NCBI GenBank assembly: GCA_026989715.1
Contig: JALSIU010000041.1
Span: 1-5,890 of the forward strand
DNA length: 5,890 bases
Reading direction: 5' to 3'
From: Methylomonas sp.
Lineage (GTDB): Bacteria > Pseudomonadota > Gammaproteobacteria > Methylococcales > Methylomonadaceae
Shown here in pieces: positions 1-5,890 of the stretch. A program made the position numbers and the translations under genes. Position 1 is the first letter of the stretch, and every line of letters begins with the position of its first letter. Under the pieces are notes generated by a model. That model made no database searches. It was not told where the DNA came from and saw nothing but the letters and a program-made list of their open reading frames with translations.

Positions 1-2
1 TT

Positions 3-290
3 GTAAAGTGCCCTAGCGGTAAGACGGCTAAAGTCAATTTGAGTTTGCAGGGCGGCGGCTTTACCTTTGGTGCTTCTGAAATAAAAGGCGGTACCGCTAA
101 GCTAATGGGTATCGAAACCTTAGAAGATATTTACGGTGGCGCTTTTGCACTAGGCGGTCATGCGGGTTTTGGCAAATCAATTGAAGGCCGTTGGGTACCT
201 AGAGGTGCGCGTACGGTGACTTTATCAGGCAAAGGGTCGGGCTATGATTTAGGCTGGTCTATGGGTAGTTTTAAAATTTCCAGATTGTAA
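3..290 (+). CDS. C-terminal part of an unrecognised glycine-rich protein (5' partial)
   Basis: The reading frame is open from the first complete codon at position 3 to a TAA at 288-290, so the gene almost certainly begins left of the window; the TTG at 39 is an internal leucine codon, not a convincing start. About 95 residues are visible. They are rich in glycine with alternating small and hydrophobic residues (GGGFTFG, YGGAFALGGHAGFG, GYDLGWSMGSF), which suggests a beta-strand-rich, possibly exported or envelope-associated fold. One cysteine lies near the visible N-terminus (KCPSGK). I do not recognise the family and assign no function; small DUF992-type or EipA/DUF1134-type envelope proteins came to mind, but the match was too loose to use. 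The next gene starts about 40 bases downstream with no visible terminator between them, so co-transcription is possible but not shown. Confident as a real coding segment, not in function. Confidence 0.65.
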   Translation, partial: VKCPSGKTAKVNLSLQGGGFTFGASEIKGGTAKLMGIETLEDIYGGAFALGGHAGFGKSIEGRWVPRGARTVTLSGKGSGYDLGWSMGSFKISRL

Positions 291-317
291 TTTTATCCTT
301 GTGTCCTATCAATCATC

Positions 318-321
318 AGGG
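318..321 (+). promoter_or_regulatory. Ribosome binding site for the CrtI-like gene
   Basis: AGGG at 318-321 lies nine bases before the ATG at 331 and is the only Shine-Dalgarno-like match near the candidate starts. It is too close to the in-frame ATG at 322, and the in-frame GTG at 301 has only a pyrimidine/AT-rich stretch upstream. This is the reason for choosing 331 as the start. Confidence 0.45.
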
Positions 322-330
322 ATGAAAATA

Positions 331-1839
331 ATGGATGTTATCGTGATTGGTAGTGGCATAGGCGGACTATCGGCGGCGGCTTTGTTAGCAAAGGCCGGAA
401 GACAAGTTTTAGTGTTAGAACAGCATGATCGCGCCGGCGGTTATGCGCATGGGTTTCGGCGTAAAAAATATACATTTGATTCAGGGGTGCACCTTATTAG
501 TGGTTGCGGCCTGCAAGGTTATCAGGGAGGGCAACTGATTCGTAAGGTTTTGCAAGCCGTTGATGCTTATGAACAGCTGGAATTTATTAAGGTAAATCCT
601 TTTTCCTTTGTTTCTTTACCTGGTTTATCGGTTGCTTTGCCGTCTTCTATTGACGCTTTTGTGCAGCAGCTTGCCGCGATTTTTCCGCATCAGCAACAAG
701 GCTTGCATGATTTATTAACGCTCTGTTTGCAATTAGCGGAGCAAGTGGCTAAAGCAGAGGATTGTATGGCCGCAAATGATTTAACGGGGAGTCGTTCTGA
801 ATTAGCCCTTTTGTTTCAATATCGACACAGCACTTTGGCGGATGTTTGGGGTGATTTTATTCAAGACCCGCAGTTACAGAGCATTTTTGCGGCAAACTGG
901 CCTTATTTAGGCTTACCGCCTGAAAAAATCTCCTTTGTGTATTGGGCAAGCATGCTGATGGGGTATGTACTTGAAGGTGCTTATTATTGCAAAGGCGGTT
1001 TTCAACGGTTTGCTGATGCTTTGGTTGATGGGATACAAGAGGCTGGTGGTACGGTACGTTTTAAATCTGCCGTCAGTCGTATTCGTGTGTTAGATAATCA
1101 AGTGCAAGGCGTAGAGCTTGCATCAGGAGAATTTATTGCCGCTAAGCAGGTCATTTCTAATGCGGATATGCGCCATACCGTAAGTGTTTTAGTGGGTGAG
1201 CAATATTTTCCTAAGCGTTATTTAAGTCGTTTGCAACGTATGCAGCCATCAATGTCCATTTTTGTTGTGTATATTGCTACCGATTTAGATGTTGTTGCAT
1301 TAGGGGCGCATCATGAAGGCTTTTATTATGATGAATTAGACCATGGGTTGAATTATCATCAATCGTTACAAGGCGAACTCTCTTGGTTAAGCATTACCAT
1401 ACCGACTTTGGTTGATACGAGCTTGGCCCCGACAGGCGAGCATTTGGTGGTATTGACTACCTTAGCCAATTTTGAGCAATATGATGATTGGCAAGACGGT
1501 AAGGCAGATTTTACACAGCAAATGTTGGATTTTGCGGATAAACAGTTACCGGGTTTAGCGGCGCATTTATTATTTGTTGATGCCGGCTCGCCTGCTACGA
1601 TGCAACGCTATACCTCAAATTATAAAGGAGCCGCTTATGGCTGGGATGTGAGTCCTGCACAATCGGGCGCAAATCGAGCCGGCAATCGCTCGCCTATTGA
1701 TGGTCTTTTCTTTGTAGGGCACTGGACTACGCCGGGCGGTGGAGTTTATGGTGTAACTTACTCAGGGGTGCAGGTTGTGCAGAAGGTTTTGGGCTTGAGT
1801 CAACAAAGTGAGTTATGGCATCAATTGGGTGTTGCTTAA
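331..1839 (+). CDS. CrtI/carotenoid-isomerase-like FAD-dependent oxidoreductase
   Basis: A 502-residue flavoprotein of the phytoene desaturase / carotenoid isomerase / retinol saturase group (amine-oxidase fold). The N-terminal dinucleotide-binding motif GSGIGG is at residues 7-12, with the ribose-binding acidic residue E30 in VLVLEQ followed by RAGGYAHGF, typical of the group. The C-terminal FAD signature includes YKGAAYGWD, then GLFFVGHWTTPGGGVYGV, as in CrtI and CrtISO enzymes. Length is normal for the family (about 490-520). Start: ATG at 331 is preferred because of its ribosome site; ATG at 322 or GTG at 301 would add 3 or 10 residues before the Rossmann strand. The halogenase-like gene follows 38 bases later on the same strand, so they probably share a transcript. 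No phytoene synthase or other carotenoid gene is visible, so the substrate may be the aryl polyene of the neighbouring cluster rather than a carotenoid. Whether it desaturates, saturates or isomerises double bonds cannot be read from the sequence. Confidence 0.85.
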   Translation: MDVIVIGSGIGGLSAAALLAKAGRQVLVLEQHDRAGGYAHGFRRKKYTFDSGVHLISGCGLQGYQGGQLIRKVLQAVDAYEQLEFIKVNPFSFVSLPGLSVALPSSIDAFVQQLAAIFPHQQQGLHDLLTLCLQLAEQVAKAEDCMAANDLTGSRSELALLFQYRHSTLADVWGDFIQDPQLQSIFAANWPYLGLPPEKISFVYWASMLMGYVLEGAYYCKGGFQRFADALVDGIQEAGGTVRFKSAVSRIRVLDNQVQGVELASGEFIAAKQVISNADMRHTVSVLVGEQYFPKRYLSRLQRMQPSMSIFVVYIATDLDVVALGAHHEGFYYDELDHGLNYHQSLQGELSWLSITIPTLVDTSLAPTGEHLVVLTTLANFEQYDDWQDGKADFTQQMLDFADKQLPGLAAHLLFVDAGSPATMQRYTSNYKGAAYGWDVSPAQSGANRAGNRSPIDGLFFVGHWTTPGGGVYGVTYSGVQVVQKVLGLSQQSELWHQLGVA

Positions 1840-1865
1840 AGCGGGCTATGTATCTTATTAATCGC

Positions 1866-1870
1866 GGAAG
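1866..1870 (+). promoter_or_regulatory. Ribosome binding site for the long halogenase-like gene
   Basis: GGAAG at 1866-1870 stands seven bases before the ATG at 1878, a good Shine-Dalgarno match and spacing. It lies in the 38-base gap after the CrtI-like stop codon; the gap has no hairpin that would act as a terminator, consistent with one transcript. Confidence 0.6.
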
Positions 1871-1877
1871 TTTTTAA

Positions 1878-3482
1878 ATGCACTCAACATATGATGTTCT
1901 GATTATGGGCGGTGGCTTGTCCGGCCTATCGCTTGCTATACAGCTTAAACTGAAAGCCCCTCAGTTGCGTATTCTTATTGCGGAAAAAGCGGCGCATCCT
2001 GCACCTGAGGCGGCACATAAAGTAGGTGAGTCTTCGGTAGAAATAGCCAGCCATTATTTTGAAAATATCTTAGGATTGCAACAACAATTAGAAAATGAAT
2101 TGCCCAAGTTTGGGTTACGTTTTTTTTATACTCAAGGTAATAATACAGATATAGGTCAGCGTATTGAATTAGGCTCGTATGAGTACCCTATGGCCAAAAG
2201 CTATCAAATCGACCGTGGCCGTTTTGAAACGGCACTCGCCGCGCATTGCTTAAGTTTGGGTATTGATTTTCAAGATAATTGTAAAGTTAAAGAGATTGCA
2301 TTAGGTCATTATGAACATAAAATTACTTTATTAACGAACACGCAGGAATCCACTGTCACAACAGCATGGTTGGTGGATGCTTCGGGGCGTATGGGGATTT
2401 TAAAGCGCAAATTAAAGTTAGCCAAACCTGTTTACCATGATGTGAATGCCTCATGGTTTCGGATTAAGCATAAGATTGATATTGATGATTGGTATGATGA
2501 TCCTGCATGGCAAGCGCGTGCAAAAGTGCCTAGACGATTGAGTACCAATCATTTAATGGGAAAAGGCTACTGGGTTTGGTTGATTCCGCTGGCTTCAGGT
2601 TCAACCAGTATCGGTATTGTTGCCGATGCCAATATTCATCCCTATGCAGAAATCAATACCTTTGCACGTGCGCAAGCTTGGTTGCAAAAATACGAACCCC
2701 AGTGTGCGCAAGTGATTGCAAAGCATCAAGCACAATTACAAGATTTTTTGAGCTTAAAGCATTATTCACATAATTGTAAAAAAGTGTATTCAGCAGATGG
2801 CTGGGCCATGACGGGGGATGCCGGTGCTTTTTTAGATCCCTTTTATTCGCCGGGTAGTGATTTTATTGCACTTAATAATGGTTTTATCAGTGACTTAATT
2901 ATTAAACAGCAGGCGGGAATGGATATAGCCGCTAGAGCGGAGCAATATGAAAAACTATTTCGTACACTCTTTTTGGCATTTAGTCCGGTGTATGAAGACC
3001 AATACCCGATAATGGCGAATGCCAAAGTGATGAGCATTAAAATCATTTGGGATTACACGCTGTATTGGAGTGGTGCCGCCTTATTGTATTTTAGAGATAA
3101 ATTTTGTGATTTGGATTTTATGGCAACATCCGGCAGGACTTTACAACAAATTTATCAAATCAATCGCTTGATGCAGGGCTTTTTTCGGCAGTGGGCCGCA
3201 GTAGATTTAGCCAGTTATGCCATGCGTGGCATTTATATTAATTACAGCAATATTACATTTTTACAGCAATTAAACAAAGACTTATTAAAAGAGCAGAGTG
3301 ACCGGGAGTTGAGTTTGCAATTAACGGCTAATGTGCATTTGATTACAGAGCTAGCCGGTGAGATTGTCAGGAATGCGTGTGCTGTGAAACCGGAATTAAA
3401 TGCTTATGCCGCAGGGATTGCAAAAAGCGATGCCAATCATTTAGGCTGGGTTTTTGATTTATTTCATAAAGACGGAGATTAA
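1878..3482 (+). CDS. Long halogenase-like FAD-dependent oxidoreductase
   Basis: A 534-residue member of the flavin-dependent halogenase / halogenase-like superfamily. Visible landmarks are GGGLSG (residues 11-16) for FAD binding; GESSVE (50-55), the halogenase GES motif; K77 in PKFGLRFF, placed where halogenases carry the lysine that directs hypohalous acid; DASGR (167-171); WVWLIP (232-237), the WxWxIP halogenase signature; and GDAGAFLDPFYSPGSD (313-328), the second FAD contact. The Glu of tryptophan halogenases (PLESTG motif) is replaced by Tyr323, so this is not a classical tryptophan halogenase. A C-terminal extension of roughly 200 residues after the FAD motif makes it 100 residues longer than its convergent partner. 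Similar proteins are often annotated as tryptophan halogenase or NAD(P)/FAD-dependent oxidoreductase in polyene pigment clusters. It likely acts on an aromatic or polyene intermediate; halogenation is possible but unproven. Its stop codon overlaps the stop of the opposing gene. Confidence 0.85.
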   Translation: MHSTYDVLIMGGGLSGLSLAIQLKLKAPQLRILIAEKAAHPAPEAAHKVGESSVEIASHYFENILGLQQQLENELPKFGLRFFYTQGNNTDIGQRIELGSYEYPMAKSYQIDRGRFETALAAHCLSLGIDFQDNCKVKEIALGHYEHKITLLTNTQESTVTTAWLVDASGRMGILKRKLKLAKPVYHDVNASWFRIKHKIDIDDWYDDPAWQARAKVPRRLSTNHLMGKGYWVWLIPLASGSTSIGIVADANIHPYAEINTFARAQAWLQKYEPQCAQVIAKHQAQLQDFLSLKHYSHNCKKVYSADGWAMTGDAGAFLDPFYSPGSDFIALNNGFISDLIIKQQAGMDIAARAEQYEKLFRTLFLAFSPVYEDQYPIMANAKVMSIKIIWDYTLYWSGAALLYFRDKFCDLDFMATSGRTLQQIYQINRLMQGFFRQWAAVDLASYAMRGIYINYSNITFLQQLNKDLLKEQSDRELSLQLTANVHLITELAGEIVRNACAVKPELNAYAAGIAKSDANHLGWVFDLFHKDGD

Positions 3483-4783
3483 TTTAGGTTATTTTGTTGT
3501 TGTTTAAAGCGATTAAAAGCGTAATTCTTTTTAAACGCCATTATTTTATGGATACCGTAAAGTAATTTAAAGATAAATAAGGGTAAGCGAATTTCAGTAT
3601 TATGGTAGGCATCACCTGCGAGTACTGAAATAACGGCAGCTTTAATTTTTTGCTTAACAGGGTGTTGTGCGGCTTCATCAGAGGCCATTAACAGTTTATG
3701 TAAAGCCGGGCTGTTAAAACGGTAAATAAACCAACAAAATGCTTTGATTTCTGTGCTCACCGCATGCTCAAATTGTTTTAGCAATGTCTCTTTATTAGGC
3801 GCATTGGCCAGTAATTTATCCACCAGTTCCGCACCTCTTGTGGCACTTTGCATGGCAAGATAAACGCCGCTGGAAAAAACAGGGTCAACAAACGCATAAG
3901 CATCGCCAATGAGTAAAAAACCATCACCTGACATCAGGCTGGATTGGTAGGAATAATTGCCGGTCGCTTGTGCTTCGCCTTGTAGTTGTGCCGCCTGCAT
4001 TCGTGCGCGTATTGCAGGTACTTCCGCTAGGGTCTGCTGTAAAAAACTGTTTAAATCAGTCTGCCGCGTTTTTAAATAGCTAGGCCAGCAAACGCAACCG
4101 ATGCTGGTTGTGCCATCTTTGAGTGGAATCAGCCATATCCAGCCATGTTGAAACCAATAAATACTGATATTACCGGCATCTTTGCCGGTTCTACGCTCTA
4201 CCTTGTTGAAATGCCCGAAAATAGCGGCCATTTTATGTTTAGGGTTGCTGCGTTTGCTTTTTAATTGTTTGGCTAAAACGGTATCACGCCCCGATGCATC
4301 CACTAAGTAACGCGCTGTAAAAGTATGCTGGCGGCCAGTCGCATCTTGCGCGTGAATGGTTTTTAAGTCCGCGTTTAGCTCGGTATGAGTTACCGTCATG
4401 CCTTCTTGCGTCACAACGCCTTTTTGTTGGCAGTTGTTAAATAAAATAGCATCAAATTCAGAACGTCTGACTTCGTATGCAAAAGGCGGGCTGTTTTTTG
4501 TTGCTTTGGCAAAATAAAAAGTATCTTGTGCTAATGCTGTTTCTTCAGAATTAAATTCAGCAGCATATTTTTTAATGCCGATAGCATCCACTTGTGCCAA
4601 TACCCCCAGTTTCTCTAAAATCGGCAAATTCATGGGCAATAAAGATTCACCAATATGAAAGCGGGGGTGGTGGGCTTTTTCTAATAGCCCTACATGATGC
4701 CCTTTTTCCGCTAGTAGCGTGGCAATAGTCGTTCCGGCAGGGCCTCCGCCAATGACGAGTACGTCATAGTGATTTTGATTCAT
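3479..4783 (-). CDS. Short halogenase-like FAD-dependent oxidoreductase
   Basis: A 434-residue flavoprotein resembling phenol/pyrrole-type flavin-dependent halogenases and related geranylgeranyl-reductase-like enzymes. It shows GGGPAG (residues 12-17) with E35 ending the second strand; HIGESLLP (43-50), very typical of carrier-protein- or phenol-acting halogenases; K71/K72 in GIKKYAAEF at the position of the catalytic lysine (K72 by spacing); VRRSEFD (105-111); DASGR (162-166); WIWLIP (215-220), the WxWxIP signature; and GDAYAFVDPVFSSGVYLA (293-310). Phe303 replaces the glutamate of tryptophan halogenases. The C-terminal 100 residues are basic with hydrophobic stretches (RLPLFIFKLLYGI), which may mean membrane or carrier-protein contact. 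The ATG at 4783 gives a normal N-terminus, although no clear Shine-Dalgarno sequence precedes it. It lies 48 bases downstream of the ketoreductase on the same strand, so is probably the last gene of that operon. A likely role is tailoring of an ACP-bound aryl or polyene chain; substrate and true halogenating activity are unknown. Confidence 0.85.
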   Translation of the reverse strand: MNQNHYDVLVIGGGPAGTTIATLLAEKGHHVGLLEKAHHPRFHIGESLLPMNLPILEKLGVLAQVDAIGIKKYAAEFNSEETALAQDTFYFAKATKNSPPFAYEVRRSEFDAILFNNCQQKGVVTQEGMTVTHTELNADLKTIHAQDATGRQHTFTARYLVDASGRDTVLAKQLKSKRSNPKHKMAAIFGHFNKVERRTGKDAGNISIYWFQHGWIWLIPLKDGTTSIGCVCWPSYLKTRQTDLNSFLQQTLAEVPAIRARMQAAQLQGEAQATGNYSYQSSLMSGDGFLLIGDAYAFVDPVFSSGVYLAMQSATRGAELVDKLLANAPNKETLLKQFEHAVSTEIKAFCWFIYRFNSPALHKLLMASDEAAQHPVKQKIKAAVISVLAGDAYHNTEIRLPLFIFKLLYGIHKIMAFKKNYAFNRFKQQQNNLN

Positions 4784-4831
4784 AAAGCTTGTGATTATGT
4801 GTAGGGGGGCTTTGCCTAATCGTTGTTAAGT

Positions 4832-5551
4832 CTACGCCATTGCACCATTGATATTAATAATTTGTCCGGAAATATAACTTGCTTCATCAGAACATAAAAA
4901 AGCGGCTAGGGCGGCGACTTCTTCGGGTTTACCTGCACGTTTCATGGGAACAATTGTTTTAATGGTTTGCGCATCAAAACTATTTTCGCTCATGTTGCCT
5001 TGAATGATGCCGGGGGCAATGGCATTGACCGTTATTTTACGGGAAGCCAGTTCTTGTGCCAGCGATTTGGTAGCACCGTGCAAGGCGGCTTTGGCGGCAG
5101 AGTAATTGCATTGGCCACGATTGCCCATCACGCCGGCGACCGAAGACATATTGATAATACGTCCCCAGCGACTTTGAATCATGGGCATAAGTAAAGGTTG
5201 AGTGACATTGTAAAAACCATGTAAAGAGACATCAATCACCTCGGTCCAGTTTTGTCTGCTCATGCCGACGAGTGGTGCATCGCGGTGAATGCCGGCGTTG
5301 TTGATAATAATTTGAATCAGCCCGGAGGCGGATAATTTTTGGATGGCGTGTGCGCTGGCTTCGCTATCACAGACATCAAAGGCCACCGCTTCGGCCGAGC
5401 CGCCTTGTTGGGTTATTTGCCGGGCGAGTTGCCGGGCTTTGTCGAAGTTATGATTGCTATGCACAATCACATGAATGTTATTTTGTGCAAGGCGAGTGCA
5501 TAGGGCAGAACCTATATCGCCACTGCCGCCGGTAATCAGTGCTTTTTTCAT
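4832..5551 (-). CDS. 3-ketoacyl-ACP reductase of the aryl polyene type (FabG/ApeQ-like SDR)
   Basis: A 239-residue classical short-chain dehydrogenase/reductase that should reduce 3-ketoacyl-ACP to 3-hydroxyacyl-ACP with NADPH in the cytosol. The cofactor motif TGGSGDIG is at residues 7-14, the adenine-ring strand D59-V60, NNAG at 84-87, the catalytic S137, Y150 and K154 (YSAAK), and the PGII segment at 180-183. The stretch GNRGQCNYSAAK (143-154) and FYNVTQPLLMPMI (113-125) are characteristic of reductases in aryl polyene clusters (ApeQ), more than of housekeeping FabG. The fourth tetrad residue, normally Asn (N110 of E. coli FabG), is Ser109 here (VIDVSLHGF, codon TCT). Length is normal. The start is fixed by a 4-base ATGA overlap with the upstream dehydratase stop; no Shine-Dalgarno sequence is seen, so translation is probably coupled. 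It works in sequence with that dehydratase to install double bonds. A general FabG is less likely given the context. Confidence 0.88.
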   Translation of the reverse strand: MKKALITGGSGDIGSALCTRLAQNNIHVIVHSNHNFDKARQLARQITQQGGSAEAVAFDVCDSEASAHAIQKLSASGLIQIIINNAGIHRDAPLVGMSRQNWTEVIDVSLHGFYNVTQPLLMPMIQSRWGRIINMSSVAGVMGNRGQCNYSAAKAALHGATKSLAQELASRKITVNAIAPGIIQGNMSENSFDAQTIKTIVPMKRAGKPEEVAALAAFLCSDEASYISGQIININGAMA

Positions 5552-5889
5552 GGTTGGGTGTGAATAACGGTTGCGCGGGCATCAAGCAGTAAGTTGCCTT
5601 GATGGTCGGTAATGCGAAATGAATAGACTGCGCCATTTTCAATTTTTAATTCGGCACGGGCTTCTATATGCAAACTGCCGCTGAGTTTGTCTAAGGTATC
5701 AATATGAAAATGTGCGCCGCGTATGGCAGCTAAAAAGCCGGGGGAAGATTTACCTGAGAGTAAGCCACCGTGGATTGCCATAGATTGTGCGCCATATTCG
5801 ATTAGGTGCATTGCCGACAGGCTGTTGTTGAGTCGTAGTGGGTTGTCAGCCGCTAAATGTGAGCGGGTTGAGCAGTTAATTTGCTTATT
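5548..5889 (-). CDS. ApeP-like hot-dog 3-hydroxyacyl-ACP dehydratase (5' partial)
   Basis: The frame stays open from the TGA at 5548-5550 to the right edge, adding 26 residues before the methionine at 5811, so that methionine is internal and the true start is outside the window. The visible 113 residues match the ApeP/FabA-FabZ-like dehydratase family of aryl polyene clusters: HLAADNPLR near the visible start, then IEYGAQSMAIHGGLLSG (the helix carrying the conserved Glu, E31 of the visible part), PGFLAAIRGAHF, an LSGSLHIEARAEL strand, and a final LLLDARATVI strand. By analogy with hot-dog dehydratases the His of HLAADN and the Glu of IEYGAQ are the probable catalytic pair (inference). It would dehydrate 3-hydroxyacyl-ACP to the trans-2-enoyl form with no following enoyl reduction, leaving conjugated double bonds. 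Family members are about 145-155 residues, so some 30-40 residues are missing. Its stop overlaps the ketoreductase start, the same DH-KR order as apeP-apeQ in E. coli. Confidence 0.85.
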   Translation of the reverse strand, partial: NKQINCSTRSHLAADNPLRLNNSLSAMHLIEYGAQSMAIHGGLLSGKSSPGFLAAIRGAHFHIDTLDKLSGSLHIEARAELKIENGAVYSFRITDHQGNLLLDARATVIHTQP

Positions 5890-5890
5890 G

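Noticed and set aside
301..330. GTG at 301 and ATG at 322 as starts for the CrtI-like gene
   Set aside because: Both are in frame, but the GTG has no ribosome site and the ATG at 322 sits only one base from the AGGG; ATG at 331 has correct spacing and begins right at the first Rossmann strand. The choice is not certain.
2576..2773. Open frame of 65 codons inside the long halogenase-like gene, plus strand
   Set aside because: It lies wholly within a well-supported gene in another frame and its translation is cysteine-rich, low-quality sequence with no motif.
2843..3046. Antisense open frame of 67 codons inside the long halogenase-like gene
   Set aside because: It is the complement of a conserved coding region; its hydrophobic look is a by-product of the sense codons.
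1878..3482. Classical tryptophan 7-halogenase
   Set aside because: The PLESTG glutamate is absent and the GES region differs from PrnA/RebH types, although generic annotation might use that name.
4801..4831. Possible terminator or slippage site at the six-G run in the gap between ketoreductase and short halogenase-like gene
   Set aside because: The only pairing (GGC with GCC around AAA) is a three-base stem without a U-run, and the G run is outside any coding frame.
4967..5535. Two plus-strand open frames opposite the ketoreductase
   Set aside because: Both are antisense to a gene with full SDR motifs and show no recognisable protein features.
5548..5811. Dehydratase as a complete 87-residue gene starting at the ATG at 5811
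   Set aside because: The frame continues without a stop to the window edge and the added residues (including HLAADNPLR) carry family-conserved sequence, so the gene is truncated by the window instead.

Overview
The window looks like part of a pigment-type polyketide cluster (aryl polyene family, as in E. coli Ape, flexirubin or xanthomonadin clusters) from a moderately AT-leaning Gram-negative bacterium, most likely a gammaproteobacterium. The taxonomic guess is weak. It rests on codon style and on the ApeP/ApeQ-like proteins; a methanotroph-like gammaproteobacterium would fit but is not shown.

Layout: six protein-coding genes form two convergent groups. The plus-strand group is the end of an unrecognised glycine-rich protein (cut by the left edge), a CrtI/carotenoid-isomerase-like FAD amine-oxidase-fold enzyme, and a long halogenase-like flavoprotein. 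The minus-strand group, read from the right edge, is an ApeP-like hot-dog 3-hydroxyacyl-ACP dehydratase (N-terminus beyond the window), a FabG/ApeQ-like 3-ketoacyl-ACP reductase whose ATG overlaps the dehydratase stop, and a second, shorter halogenase-like flavoprotein. The two halogenase-like genes meet tail to tail and share the palindrome TTAA, which supplies both stop codons. No intergenic gap exceeds about 50 bases, and I see no RNA gene, repeat array, CRISPR or mobile element.

Working model (inference): the ketoreductase and dehydratase carry out the beta-processing steps that turn each malonyl-derived extension into a conjugated double bond on an acyl carrier protein. The ketosynthases, ACP and aromatic-starter enzymes should lie beyond the right edge. 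The three FAD enzymes are tailoring candidates: two of the halogenase superfamily that could halogenate or oxidise the aryl head or polyene, and one of the carotenoid desaturase/isomerase fold that could desaturate, saturate or isomerise the polyene. Three different flavoenzymes beside an aryl-polyene KR/DH pair, with an unusual Asn-to-Ser change in the reductase's active-site tetrad, are the most interesting aspects.
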